DNA of 16,524 nucleotides from Gemmatimonadota bacterium (GTDB taxonomy: Bacteria > Gemmatimonadota > Gemmatimonadetes > Gemmatimonadales > GWC2-71-9), in contig JANYCP010000038.1 in assembly GCA_025360265.1 (NCBI GenBank), positions 1-16,524 of the forward strand, in the 5' to 3' direction. Within the stretch, counting starts at the first letter, position 1. Every line of letters starts with the position of its first letter. Shown in pieces: positions 9,142-15,500 of the stretch. The notes under the pieces were generated by a model, which ran no database searches, was not told where the DNA came from, and saw only the letters and a program-made list of their open reading frames with translations. Position numbers and translations under genes: made by a program.

Positions 9142-10104
9142 ATGCACACCGCGCGCGACGCGAGCTTCGCCGCGGCCTTGCGATTGAAGGTTCGCGGCGA
9201 CGTGAAGGAACTCGAATCGCTGGCGCGCTGCTCGACCTACCGGATCGGCGGGCCAGCCACCGTACTCACGCCGGCGCATGCCGAGGATGTTGCGGGTGCA
9301 GTGCGTCATGCGGCGGCGGCTGCTGTGCCATGGTTCGCTCTGGGACTTGGATCCAACCTGCTCTTTCCCGATGCCGGGCTGGACGCGTTGGTGATCCGGC
9401 TCGGCCGGGGGCTCGACCAGATCACCGGGCGCGGCGACGAATGGATCCTCGGTGCTGGCGCGCCTGCACCGCTCGTGGCCAAGCGCACCGCAGCGGCAGG
9501 ATGGGGCGGACTGCACAAGATGGTTGGTGTGCCAGGGAGTGTCGGTGGTGGCGTGGTGATGAACGCCGGGTGTCACGGGGCTGAATGGCGCGACGTAGTG
9601 CAGTCGGTGCATACCGTCGACGCCCTGGGAAACGATCGGGAGGTTGCGGCCGCGGACGTCGGCTTCAGTTACCGTCGAAGCAATCTCGGACACGTGGTGG
9701 TCGTCGGCACGACCGTCGTCCTGCGCCAGGAGGAATCGGCGCGACTCGAAGAGGAAACCGAATCACTGTACAAGTGGCGCAAGGAAGGCACGCCATTCAA
9801 TCAGCCGTGCTGCGGTTCGGTCTTCAAGAATCCCGAGCTCGCTCGGGACCGTGATCCTGCCTTGCCGCGCACCAGTGGCCAGTTCATCGAGGCCACCGGC
9901 CTTAAGGGGTTGCGAATCGGGGGCGCCGAGGTGTCGCTGATGCACGCGAATTATTTCCTAAACGTGGCGGATGCAACGGCGGGCGACGTCTTGGAGCTCA
10001 TGCGATCCGTGCGTAGTCGAGTGCACGATCAATGGGGTGTGACGCTGGAACCCGAGGTGAAGCTGATTGGTGCAGACGGGGAGACTATTCGGTTGTCGAC
10101 CTAG
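9142..10104 (+). CDS. murB: UDP-N-acetylenolpyruvoylglucosamine reductase
   Basis: A 320-residue FAD/NADPH enzyme that reduces UDP-GlcNAc-enolpyruvate to UDP-MurNAc in the cytoplasm. 'STYRIGGPATVL' (31-42), 'GLGSNLLFPDAGLDALVIRL' (68-87) and 'GVPGSVGGGVVMNAG' (129-143) are FAD-domain motifs. Arg178 in 'GFSYRRSNL' and Ser226 in 'PCCGSVFKNP' fit the catalytic Arg and Ser; Glu303/Glu305 in 'LEPEVKLIG' fit the catalytic Glu region. The 'SGQFIEATGLKGLRIGGAEV' region indicates a type II MurB. ATG 9142 lies 2 nt after carB; an in-frame TTG at 9136, in TTGA with the carB stop, has better spacing to GAAGG (9121-9125) and may be the true start. The 3' end overlaps the facing response regulator by 20 bp. 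Other mur genes are not adjacent. Confidence 0.95.
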   Translation: MHTARDASFAAALRLKVRGDVKELESLARCSTYRIGGPATVLTPAHAEDVAGAVRHAAAAAVPWFALGLGSNLLFPDAGLDALVIRLGRGLDQITGRGDEWILGAGAPAPLVAKRTAAAGWGGLHKMVGVPGSVGGGVVMNAGCHGAEWRDVVQSVHTVDALGNDREVAAADVGFSYRRSNLGHVVVVGTTVVLRQEESARLEEETESLYKWRKEGTPFNQPCCGSVFKNPELARDRDPALPRTSGQFIEATGLKGLRIGGAEVSLMHANYFLNVADATAGDVLELMRSVRSRVHDQWGVTLEPEVKLIGADGETIRLST

Positions 10105-10795
10105 GCTCGCGCACCAGGCGATACCCGGTCTTCCTCACGGTGAGCACATGCGCCGGCGACGCGGGGTCCGCTTCCAACTTGCGGCGCAATTCCAGAATAT
10201 GCACGTCAACGGTGCGCGACACGACGTCGGCTTCGTAGCGCCACACTTCATCGAGCAATTCGGCGCGCGTTGCCACACGTCCGTCGCGCCGCAGCAACGC
10301 CAACAGCAAGTCGAACTCCTTCGGTCGCAACAGCGTGATGGTGCCGTCGCGCAGCACCTCGCGCGATCCGGCATCGACAGTGACGTTGCCAAAGGTCCAG
10401 GTGCGGGGTGTGGCAGCTTTCTCGTCGGGTGTGTTCCGGCGCAACATCACTGCGACCCGAGCGAGCAACTCCGGCAGCGAGAACGGCTTGACCACGTAGT
10501 CGTCGGCGCCGCGACGGGAGCCGCGCAGCCGGTCCGTCTCGGCGCCGCGCGCGGAAAGAATCAACACCGGAACATCTCGGCCTTCTTCGCGAAGGGTTCG
10601 CAACACGCTGTAGCCGTCGAGCCCGGGAAGCATCAGGTCGAGAATGAGCAATTCCGGATCCCAGCGTCTGGCCTGTGTCAGTCCCCGTTCGCCCGACAGC
10701 GCCACCTCTACCGAGTAGCCCTCGAGCGCGAGATTCATCCGGATTCCTTCGGCGATCGTCGCGTTGTCCTCGACGATCAGGATACGTCGCGTCAT
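10085..10795 (-). CDS. OmpR/PhoB-family response regulator
   Basis: A 236-residue two-domain transcription regulator. The receiver domain (about 1-118) has the acidic pair Glu9-Asp10, phosphoacceptor Asp53 in 'ELLILDLMLPGLDGY', Ser81 and Lys103 in 'DDYVVKPFSLPELLARV'. The winged-helix DNA-binding domain (about 130-230) has 'LLRPKEFDLLLALLRRDGRV', 'ELLDEVW', 'RTVDVHILELRRKLE' and the closing 'VRKTGYRLV'. Once phosphorylated it should dimerise and bind direct repeats; no target is evident. It is translated right after the sensor kinase, its ATG overlapping the kinase stop (ATGA, 10792-10795), so the two are partners. Its 3' end overlaps murB tail to tail. Target genes are unknown; the adjacent glycan operon is a reasonable guess only. 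Confidence 0.95.
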   Translation of the reverse strand: MTRRILIVEDNATIAEGIRMNLALEGYSVEVALSGERGLTQARRWDPELLILDLMLPGLDGYSVLRTLREEGRDVPVLILSARGAETDRLRGSRRGADDYVVKPFSLPELLARVAVMLRRNTPDEKAATPRTWTFGNVTVDAGSREVLRDGTITLLRPKEFDLLLALLRRDGRVATRAELLDEVWRYEADVVSRTVDVHILELRRKLEADPASPAHVLTVRKTGYRLVREPRSTTE

Positions 10796-12573
10796 GCCGA
10801 CTCCTCGGGGGATGGCTCGGGGCAGGGAAGGATCACGACAAACCGGGCCCCTTTCCTCCCGTCTTCGATACGGGCGTTGCCGCCATGAAGTGTCACGAGC
10901 TGACGCACCACGGCGAGACCGATGCCGGTGCCGCTATCGGCGTTGTCCGCGCCGCGCTCGAACGGTTGCCAGACACGATCACGATCCGCGAGCGGTACCC
11001 CCGGCCCTTCGTCCTCGACGCTGAGTTGCAGTCGATGATCGCGATTGATCGCGCTGACCCGGAGGGTTTGCGCTTCCGGTCCGTAGCGAACTGCGTTGTC
11101 GAGGAGGTTGACCAGGATGCGTCGCACGGCGTCGCCATCCACGAAGGCGCGGTCGTCGCCGTCATAACTGACATCAACACTGATGTCGTGGCTGCGCAGC
11201 AACGGGTCGAACGAGGCCAGGACGTCCCGGACCATGTGATCGATGCGTTCCGACCGGCGCACCAGCGTGACCGCGGGTCGGCCGACGCGGGAAAGCGCCA
11301 GGACGTTTTCCACCATGTGCACCAGGCGGCGCGTTTCGCGCGTGATCGTCTCAAGTGCGCCGCGTTGTTCATCTGGCGTGCGCGCGCGATCGAGGAGGAG
11401 TGTCTCTGCGAAGAGCTGAATATTGGTGAGCGGGGTACGCAGTTCGTGAGACACGCTCGAGGTGAACTCTTCGCGTTGGCGAGAGAGGGCGAGGGTGCGC
11501 AATGAGAGGCGTGCCCCGACACCGAGCAGGAGCACACCGAACGCGAACGCGGCGACAATCTTCCCGGTTGGGTCGGCCGGGTAGCCGCCCGACATGAGCA
11601 CCGGTACGGCGGCGTCCTCGACACTCACCGTGATTTCGGCGGCGAGACCGCCGCTGATCCAGCGACTGCCAATCCAGGGGCGATGCGGTTTGACCGCCGT
11701 CGCATACAGCGAGTGGTGATCCATCGACTCGATCGAAATGGCGAGCGGCGGGATGCTGTCGGCGGGAGTGGAACGCTGCTTGAGCGAATCGCGCAGCGTG
11801 CGAAAACTCGATGCCAGGTACGCAATCCGCACCTTGATGATCTTGTCCCGGAATTCTCGCAGGGGCGTGTCGAATCCATACCAGACGAGGCCAGGACGCG
11901 GCTGCGCGGCCGCCATCACAAACACCAGCGATGTGTCGCTGCCGTACGGGATCACCAACATGCGGAAGAGGCCGGTCTTTGGCAGGGAGTCGCGACTTCG
12001 CTCGAGCAGCTTCATCAACTCGGGGTCACTCGCCCGGCTGGTGTCTTCGGTGGTTCGCCAGCCGTTTTCGTCGCCAGCAAAGAAGCGGTTCGGAATCAGG
12101 TCGGGCATGTCGGGCCCAATCGCTTCGCGCAGTGCTTCCTGGTGCACGCTGTCGGTCGAGGGCCACGGTCTGGCCCGCTCGAGCGTGGCGTTCCAGGTAT
12201 GCAGCAGGGTGCGAGCCGCGAAAACGCCCTGTTGCTGGACGCTCGTCCCAATGGCCCCGGAGAGGTAACTCGCCTGATCCATCAACGCTTCATCGGCCGT
12301 GATGCGGTGACGCACGCCCGCGCGATAGAGCGACCAGGCACCAACAGCGAGCAGGAGCACGGCCACGGTGAACGCTGCGGTGACCAGGGTCTCGCTTCGG
12401 CGCGCCGCATGGATCAGGCGCCGGAATTCGTGGGGAGGCTGCGAGGATGCAGGCACGGTCCCGAAGTTAGCGATCTGGCGCCGGATTTCGATCGCCGCGG
12501 GCGGCGACGAGTGGTTAGGGTCTGCTGGCACGACCGGAAGGGTCGCCCTCACGCTGTCGTGATCACAGGGCAA
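10792..12573 (-). CDS. membrane sensor histidine kinase
   Basis: About 593 residues if started at TTG 12573; no ATG precedes the first membrane segment, and GTG 12456 (554 residues) is a plausible alternative, so the N-terminus is uncertain. In long-form numbering, a membrane helix (about 62-85) and a second (about 338-356) enclose a ~250-residue extracytoplasmic domain I do not recognise. No clear HAMP domain follows; the second helix runs nearly straight into the HisKA domain with His376 in 'SSVSHELRTPLTNIQ'. The ATPase domain shows Asn493 in 'NLLDNAVRYGP', 'DEGPGVPL', 'VWQPFERG' and 'GTGIGLAV'. It should autophosphorylate His376 and pass phosphate to Asp53 of the regulator it overlaps. It is divergent from the wbpD-type glycan operon, so an envelope signal is plausible but unproven. 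Confidence 0.9.
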   Translation of the reverse strand: MPCDHDSVRATLPVVPADPNHSSPPAAIEIRRQIANFGTVPASSQPPHEFRRLIHAARRSETLVTAAFTVAVLLLAVGAWSLYRAGVRHRITADEALMDQASYLSGAIGTSVQQQGVFAARTLLHTWNATLERARPWPSTDSVHQEALREAIGPDMPDLIPNRFFAGDENGWRTTEDTSRASDPELMKLLERSRDSLPKTGLFRMLVIPYGSDTSLVFVMAAAQPRPGLVWYGFDTPLREFRDKIIKVRIAYLASSFRTLRDSLKQRSTPADSIPPLAISIESMDHHSLYATAVKPHRPWIGSRWISGGLAAEITVSVEDAAVPVLMSGGYPADPTGKIVAAFAFGVLLLGVGARLSLRTLALSRQREEFTSSVSHELRTPLTNIQLFAETLLLDRARTPDEQRGALETITRETRRLVHMVENVLALSRVGRPAVTLVRRSERIDHMVRDVLASFDPLLRSHDISVDVSYDGDDRAFVDGDAVRRILVNLLDNAVRYGPEAQTLRVSAINRDHRLQLSVEDEGPGVPLADRDRVWQPFERGADNADSGTGIGLAVVRQLVTLHGGNARIEDGRKGARFVVILPCPEPSPEESA

Positions 12574-12607
12574 CCGTGTCAGAATACGGTTTGTGTGCGG
12601 AAACCCC

Positions 12608-12613
12608 TATCTT
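12608..12613 (+). promoter_or_regulatory. possible -10 element of the wbpD-E-B-A operon
   Basis: TATCTT sits 25 bp before the wbpD ATG, in the gap shared with the divergent kinase gene. No convincing -35 hexamer lies 16-18 bp upstream. The same seven bases TATCTTT recur before wbpE, which is the main reason to note it. The gene has a clear ribosome binding site, AGGAG (12627-12631). Confidence 0.3.
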
Positions 12614-12638
12614 TACGCCCCGGCAAAGGAGCCCATGA

Positions 12639-13208
12639 ATGGCAGACTATTTCGCCCACGAATCGGCCTATATCGACGACGGGGCGGTCATCGGGAAGGG
12701 AACCAAGATCTGGCATTTCTCCCATGTGATGCCCGGCGCGGTCATCGGCGAGCGCTGCAATCTCGGCCAGAACGTCGTCGTCATGACCGGCGCCAAGCTT
12801 GGCGACAACGTCAAGATCCAGAACAACGTGTCGATCTACGAAGGGGTCGAACTGGAGGATGACGTCTTCTGCGGCCCAAGCTGCGTCTTCACCAACGTGA
12901 TGAACCCCCGCAGCCATGTGTCCAGGAAGCACGAGTACCAGCGCACGCTCGTCGGCCGCGGCACGTCGATTGGCGCTAACGCCACGATAGTCTGTGGAAC
13001 AACGCTGGGCCGGTACTCGTTCGTGGGGGCTGGCGCGGTCATCACCAGTGACGTGCCCGATTACGCGCTCATGGTGGGGGTGCCGGCGCGACGTATCGGC
13101 TGGGTCTGCCAGTGCGGGGTGAGGCTGACGGTGAAAGACGGCGCGGCAACCTGCAGCGCCTGCGGCACCAAGTACCGGGAACTGAACGGCGGCCTGCGGC
13201 CGGAATAA
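12639..13208 (+). CDS. wbpD: UDP-2-acetamido-3-amino-glucuronate N-acetyltransferase (WbpD/WlbB-like)
   Basis: A 189-residue acetyl-CoA transferase with hexapeptide repeats from about residue 10 to 138 (for example 'AVIGKGTKIW', 'AVIGERCNLGQNVVVMTGAK', 'TSIGANATIVCGTTLG'), which fold as a left-handed beta helix and act as a trimer. It would acetylate the 3-amino group of UDP-GlcNAc3NA-uronate, the fourth step of the pathway. 'SCVFTNVMNPRS' and 'GVPARRIGWVCQCG' are typical of WbpD/WlbB. The C-terminus has Cys157-x-Cys159 and Cys172-x2-Cys175, a likely small zinc ribbon found in this family. ATG 12639 follows AGGAG by 7 nt; ATG 12635 is out of frame. The neighbouring wbpE, wbpB and wbpA genes support the call. 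Confidence 0.9.
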   Translation: MADYFAHESAYIDDGAVIGKGTKIWHFSHVMPGAVIGERCNLGQNVVVMTGAKLGDNVKIQNNVSIYEGVELEDDVFCGPSCVFTNVMNPRSHVSRKHEYQRTLVGRGTSIGANATIVCGTTLGRYSFVGAGAVITSDVPDYALMVGVPARRIGWVCQCGVRLTVKDGAATCSACGTKYRELNGGLRPE

Positions 13209-13220
13209 TGCCGCCCAAGT

Positions 13221-13229
13221 TGTTATCTT
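13221..13229 (+). promoter_or_regulatory. possible extended -10 element before wbpE
   Basis: TGTTATCTT (13221-13229) matches an extended -10 (TGnTATnnT) and is followed by TTG, so it also reads TATCTTTG, like the TAnnTTTG -7 box of Bacteroidota promoters. No -35 or -33 match is seen. It lies in the 53-bp gap after wbpD, 32 bp before the wbpE ATG, and could give wbpE a separate start. Confidence 0.3.
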
Positions 13230-13261
13230 TGTGGTAGTTACGACCCTTACCAAGGCAGGTC

Positions 13262-14377
13262 ATGCCGGTACCGATGCTCGACTTGGTGGCCCAGTATCAG
13301 TCGATCCGCGACGAGCTGGATACGGCGATGCGTGCCGTCATCGAGCGCCAGGCGTTCATCATGGGCGCCGAGGTTGCCGAACTCGAACGACGGATCGCGG
13401 ACCTCAGCGGGGTCGCCCACGGGGTCGCGTGCGCTAGCGGCACTGATGCGCTCCTTTTGCCGCTGCATGCGTTGGGTCTCAAGGCTGGCGACGAAGTCAT
13501 CGGACCGGCCTTCACCTTTTTCGCGACTGCCGGCGCGATCCATAACGCTGGCGGCACGCCCGTCTTCGCCGACATCGATCCCGCAACCTTCAATATTTCG
13601 CCGGACGGCATTGAGGCCGCGATCACGCCGCGCACCCGCGCGATCGTGGTGGTGCACCTGTTCGGTCAGATGGCGGCGATGGAGCAGATTGCGGCGATCG
13701 CCGCTCGGCACAACCTCTTTGTGATCGAAGATGGTGCGCAATCGATCGGCGCGCGGCGACGCGTTGGCGGCGAGTGGCGCACGCCTGGGCAGCTGGGAAA
13801 TGTCGCGACGCTCTCGTTCTTTCCCACCAAGAATATTGGTGCGTGGGGTGACGGCGGCATGATGCTGATCCAGGACGATGCCCTCGCCACCCGGCTGGGC
13901 AAGCTCCGACTTCACGGCGGTGCGACGCAATATCATCACGAGGAAGTCGGCTTCAACTCGCGGCTCGACACCCTGCAGGCTGCCATCCTCCTGGCGAAGC
14001 TGCCCCACCTCGCACGGTGGAACGCCTCGCGCGCTTCGCACGCTGCGCACTACAACACGGCGCTTGCCGACGTCGCTGGCGTGACGACGCCTTCCACCGA
14101 TGCGGCCAACGAACACATCTGGCACCAGTACACGATTCGTGCACGCCGCCGCGATGAACTGATGGCGCATCTCAAGGCGCGCGGGATTGGTTGCGCGATT
14201 TATTACCCGCTGCCGTTGCATCTGCAGCCGTGCTTTGCCCATCTGGGTGTCCATCGTGGTGCACTGCCGATCACGGAGCGCGCGGCCGATGAGGTGTTGT
14301 CGCTGCCGGTGTACCCGGAACTGACGCGCGCCCAGCAGGATGAAGTGGTCGGCGTGATTCGGGAGTTCTACCGTTGA
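13262..14377 (+). CDS. wbpE: DegT/DnrJ/EryC1 aminotransferase (WbpE-like, UDP-GlcNAc3NA-uronate forming)
   Basis: A 371-residue PLP-dependent sugar aminotransferase. In this pathway it would transfer an amino group, usually from glutamate, to the C3 ketone made by WbpB. The N-terminus 'MPVPMLDLVAQYQSI' is typical. 'ACASGTDALLLPL' (57-69) binds the PLP phosphate, Asp157 and Gln160 in 'VIEDGAQSIGA' hold the cofactor ring, and Lys190 in 'LSFFPTKNIGAWGDGGM' is the Schiff-base lysine. 'GFNSRLDTLQAAILLAKL' and 'CAIYYPLPLHLQPCF' complete the family pattern. AGG lies just before ATG 13262. The TGA stop overlaps the wbpB TTG. Other DegT enzymes act on different keto sugars; the assignment depends on the wbpB and wbpD neighbours. 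Confidence 0.9.
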   Translation: MPVPMLDLVAQYQSIRDELDTAMRAVIERQAFIMGAEVAELERRIADLSGVAHGVACASGTDALLLPLHALGLKAGDEVIGPAFTFFATAGAIHNAGGTPVFADIDPATFNISPDGIEAAITPRTRAIVVVHLFGQMAAMEQIAAIAARHNLFVIEDGAQSIGARRRVGGEWRTPGQLGNVATLSFFPTKNIGAWGDGGMMLIQDDALATRLGKLRLHGGATQYHHEEVGFNSRLDTLQAAILLAKLPHLARWNASRASHAAHYNTALADVAGVTTPSTDAANEHIWHQYTIRARRRDELMAHLKARGIGCAIYYPLPLHLQPCFAHLGVHRGALPITERAADEVLSLPVYPELTRAQQDEVVGVIREFYR

Positions 14378-15456
14378 CGCAGTCGCCCCAGCCTGGTCAC
14401 GCCAACGTCGCGCCAATCACCGGCCGCAAGATCCGTGTCGGACTGGTCGGCTGCGGCCGCATTTCGCAGAATCACTTCGAGGCATTCGAAGCGCACGAGA
14501 GCGAATGCGAAGTGGTGGCGGTCTGTGACGTCAACGCGGCCGCACTTGCGGCGGCCGTAACCCGTACCGGTGCCAAGGGATTCGCTTCGCTGGAGGAATT
14601 ACTCGCCGGATCCGATGCAGACGTGGTCGTGCTCGCAACGCCGAGCGGACTTCATGCGAGCGAGGCAATGCAGTGTGCCGCTGCCGGCCGACATGTGGTG
14701 ACTGAAAAACCGATGGCGACCCGATGGGCCGACGGCAAGTCGATGGTGGCAGCGTGCGATGCGGCGAATGTGCATCTGTTCGTGGTGAAACAGAACCGCC
14801 GCAACGCGACGGTGCAGTTGCTGAAGAAGGCGATTCAAGCCGGCCGGTTTGGCCGGATCTATATGGTGGCGGTGAATGTGTTCTGGTCGCGGCCTCAGTC
14901 ATACTACGACAGCGCGTCGTGGCGCGGCACGTGGGAATTCGACGGCGGCGCCTTCATGAATCAGGCGAGCCATTACGTCGACCTGCTCGACTGGCTGGTT
15001 GGTCCGGTGGAGAGTGTGCAGGCGTACACGGCGACGCTGGCACGAAACATTCAGGTCGAGGACACCGGTGTGCTGGCCATCAAGTGGCGGAACGGTGCTC
15101 TGGGCACCATGGCCGTCACCATGCTGACCTATCCGAAGAATCTCGAAGGGTCCATCACAATTCTCGGCGAGCATGGGACCGTGCGCCTCGGTGGCGTCGC
15201 GGTCAATACGATCGAGCATTGGGAGTTTGCCACGCCGGATCCTGATGATGCGAAGGTGGCCGACGCGAGTTATGCGGCGACGTCAGTGTACGGCCATGGG
15301 CACCGTGGTTACTACGAGAATGTCTTTGCGGTGCTGCGCGGCACCGCACTGCCCGATACTGACGGCCGCGAGGGGTTGCATTCCCTCGAGTTGCTGATCG
15401 CCACCTACCTCGCGGCACGGGACGGACGACAGGTCGCCCTGCCGCTGCAGTACTAA
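14374..15456 (+). CDS. wbpB: UDP-N-acetyl-2-amino-2-deoxyglucuronate 3-dehydrogenase (WbpB/WlbA-like)
   Basis: A 360-residue Gfo/Idh/MocA-family oxidoreductase. It would oxidise C3 of UDP-GlcNAc-uronate using NAD, which is regenerated in WbpB/WbpE pairs. The Rossmann motif is 'IRVGLVGCGRIS' (20-31). Lys112 in 'TEKPMATRWADG' is the family EKP lysine. 'VVKQNRRNATVQLLKKAI', 'VFWSRPQSYYD', 'WRGTWEFDGGAFMNQASHYV' with His200, and 'TMLTYPKNLEGSITILGEHG'-like sequence distinguish WlbA/WbpB from generic relatives. The start is TTG 14374, sharing TTGA with the wbpE stop, with GGGAG at 14361-14365; an N-terminal ~18 residues precede the core. Overlap with wbpE fits their linked, back-to-back steps. Confidence is high for the family and good for the substrate. 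Confidence 0.92.
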   Translation: MTQSPQPGHANVAPITGRKIRVGLVGCGRISQNHFEAFEAHESECEVVAVCDVNAAALAAAVTRTGAKGFASLEELLAGSDADVVVLATPSGLHASEAMQCAAAGRHVVTEKPMATRWADGKSMVAACDAANVHLFVVKQNRRNATVQLLKKAIQAGRFGRIYMVAVNVFWSRPQSYYDSASWRGTWEFDGGAFMNQASHYVDLLDWLVGPVESVQAYTATLARNIQVEDTGVLAIKWRNGALGTMAVTMLTYPKNLEGSITILGEHGTVRLGGVAVNTIEHWEFATPDPDDAKVADASYAATSVYGHGHRGYYENVFAVLRGTALPDTDGREGLHSLELLIATYLAARDGRQVALPLQY

Positions 15457-15467
15457 GGACCCAACCC

Positions 15468-15500
15468 ATGACACCAATGAATGCGGAGCGAAGCGAATGA
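15468..15500 (+). CDS. 10-codon mini-ORF, possible leader of wbpA
   Basis: ATG 15468 to TGA 15498-15500 encodes MTPMNAERSE. AAGGA (15455-15459) lies 8 nt before it, and its stop overlaps the wbpA ATG as ATGA (15497-15500). This layout allows ribosomes that finish the mini-ORF to restart at wbpA. It may equally be a chance frame in a 40-nt gap; the peptide has no recognisable role. Confidence 0.3.
   Translation: MTPMNAERSE

Noticed and set aside
11683..12729. 348-codon plus-strand frame opposite the kinase and running into wbpD
   Set aside because: It conflicts with both the kinase and the wbpD start and shows no family pattern.
13247..14416. 389-codon minus-strand frame opposite wbpE
   Set aside because: Antisense shadow of a clear aminotransferase gene; composition is not protein-like.
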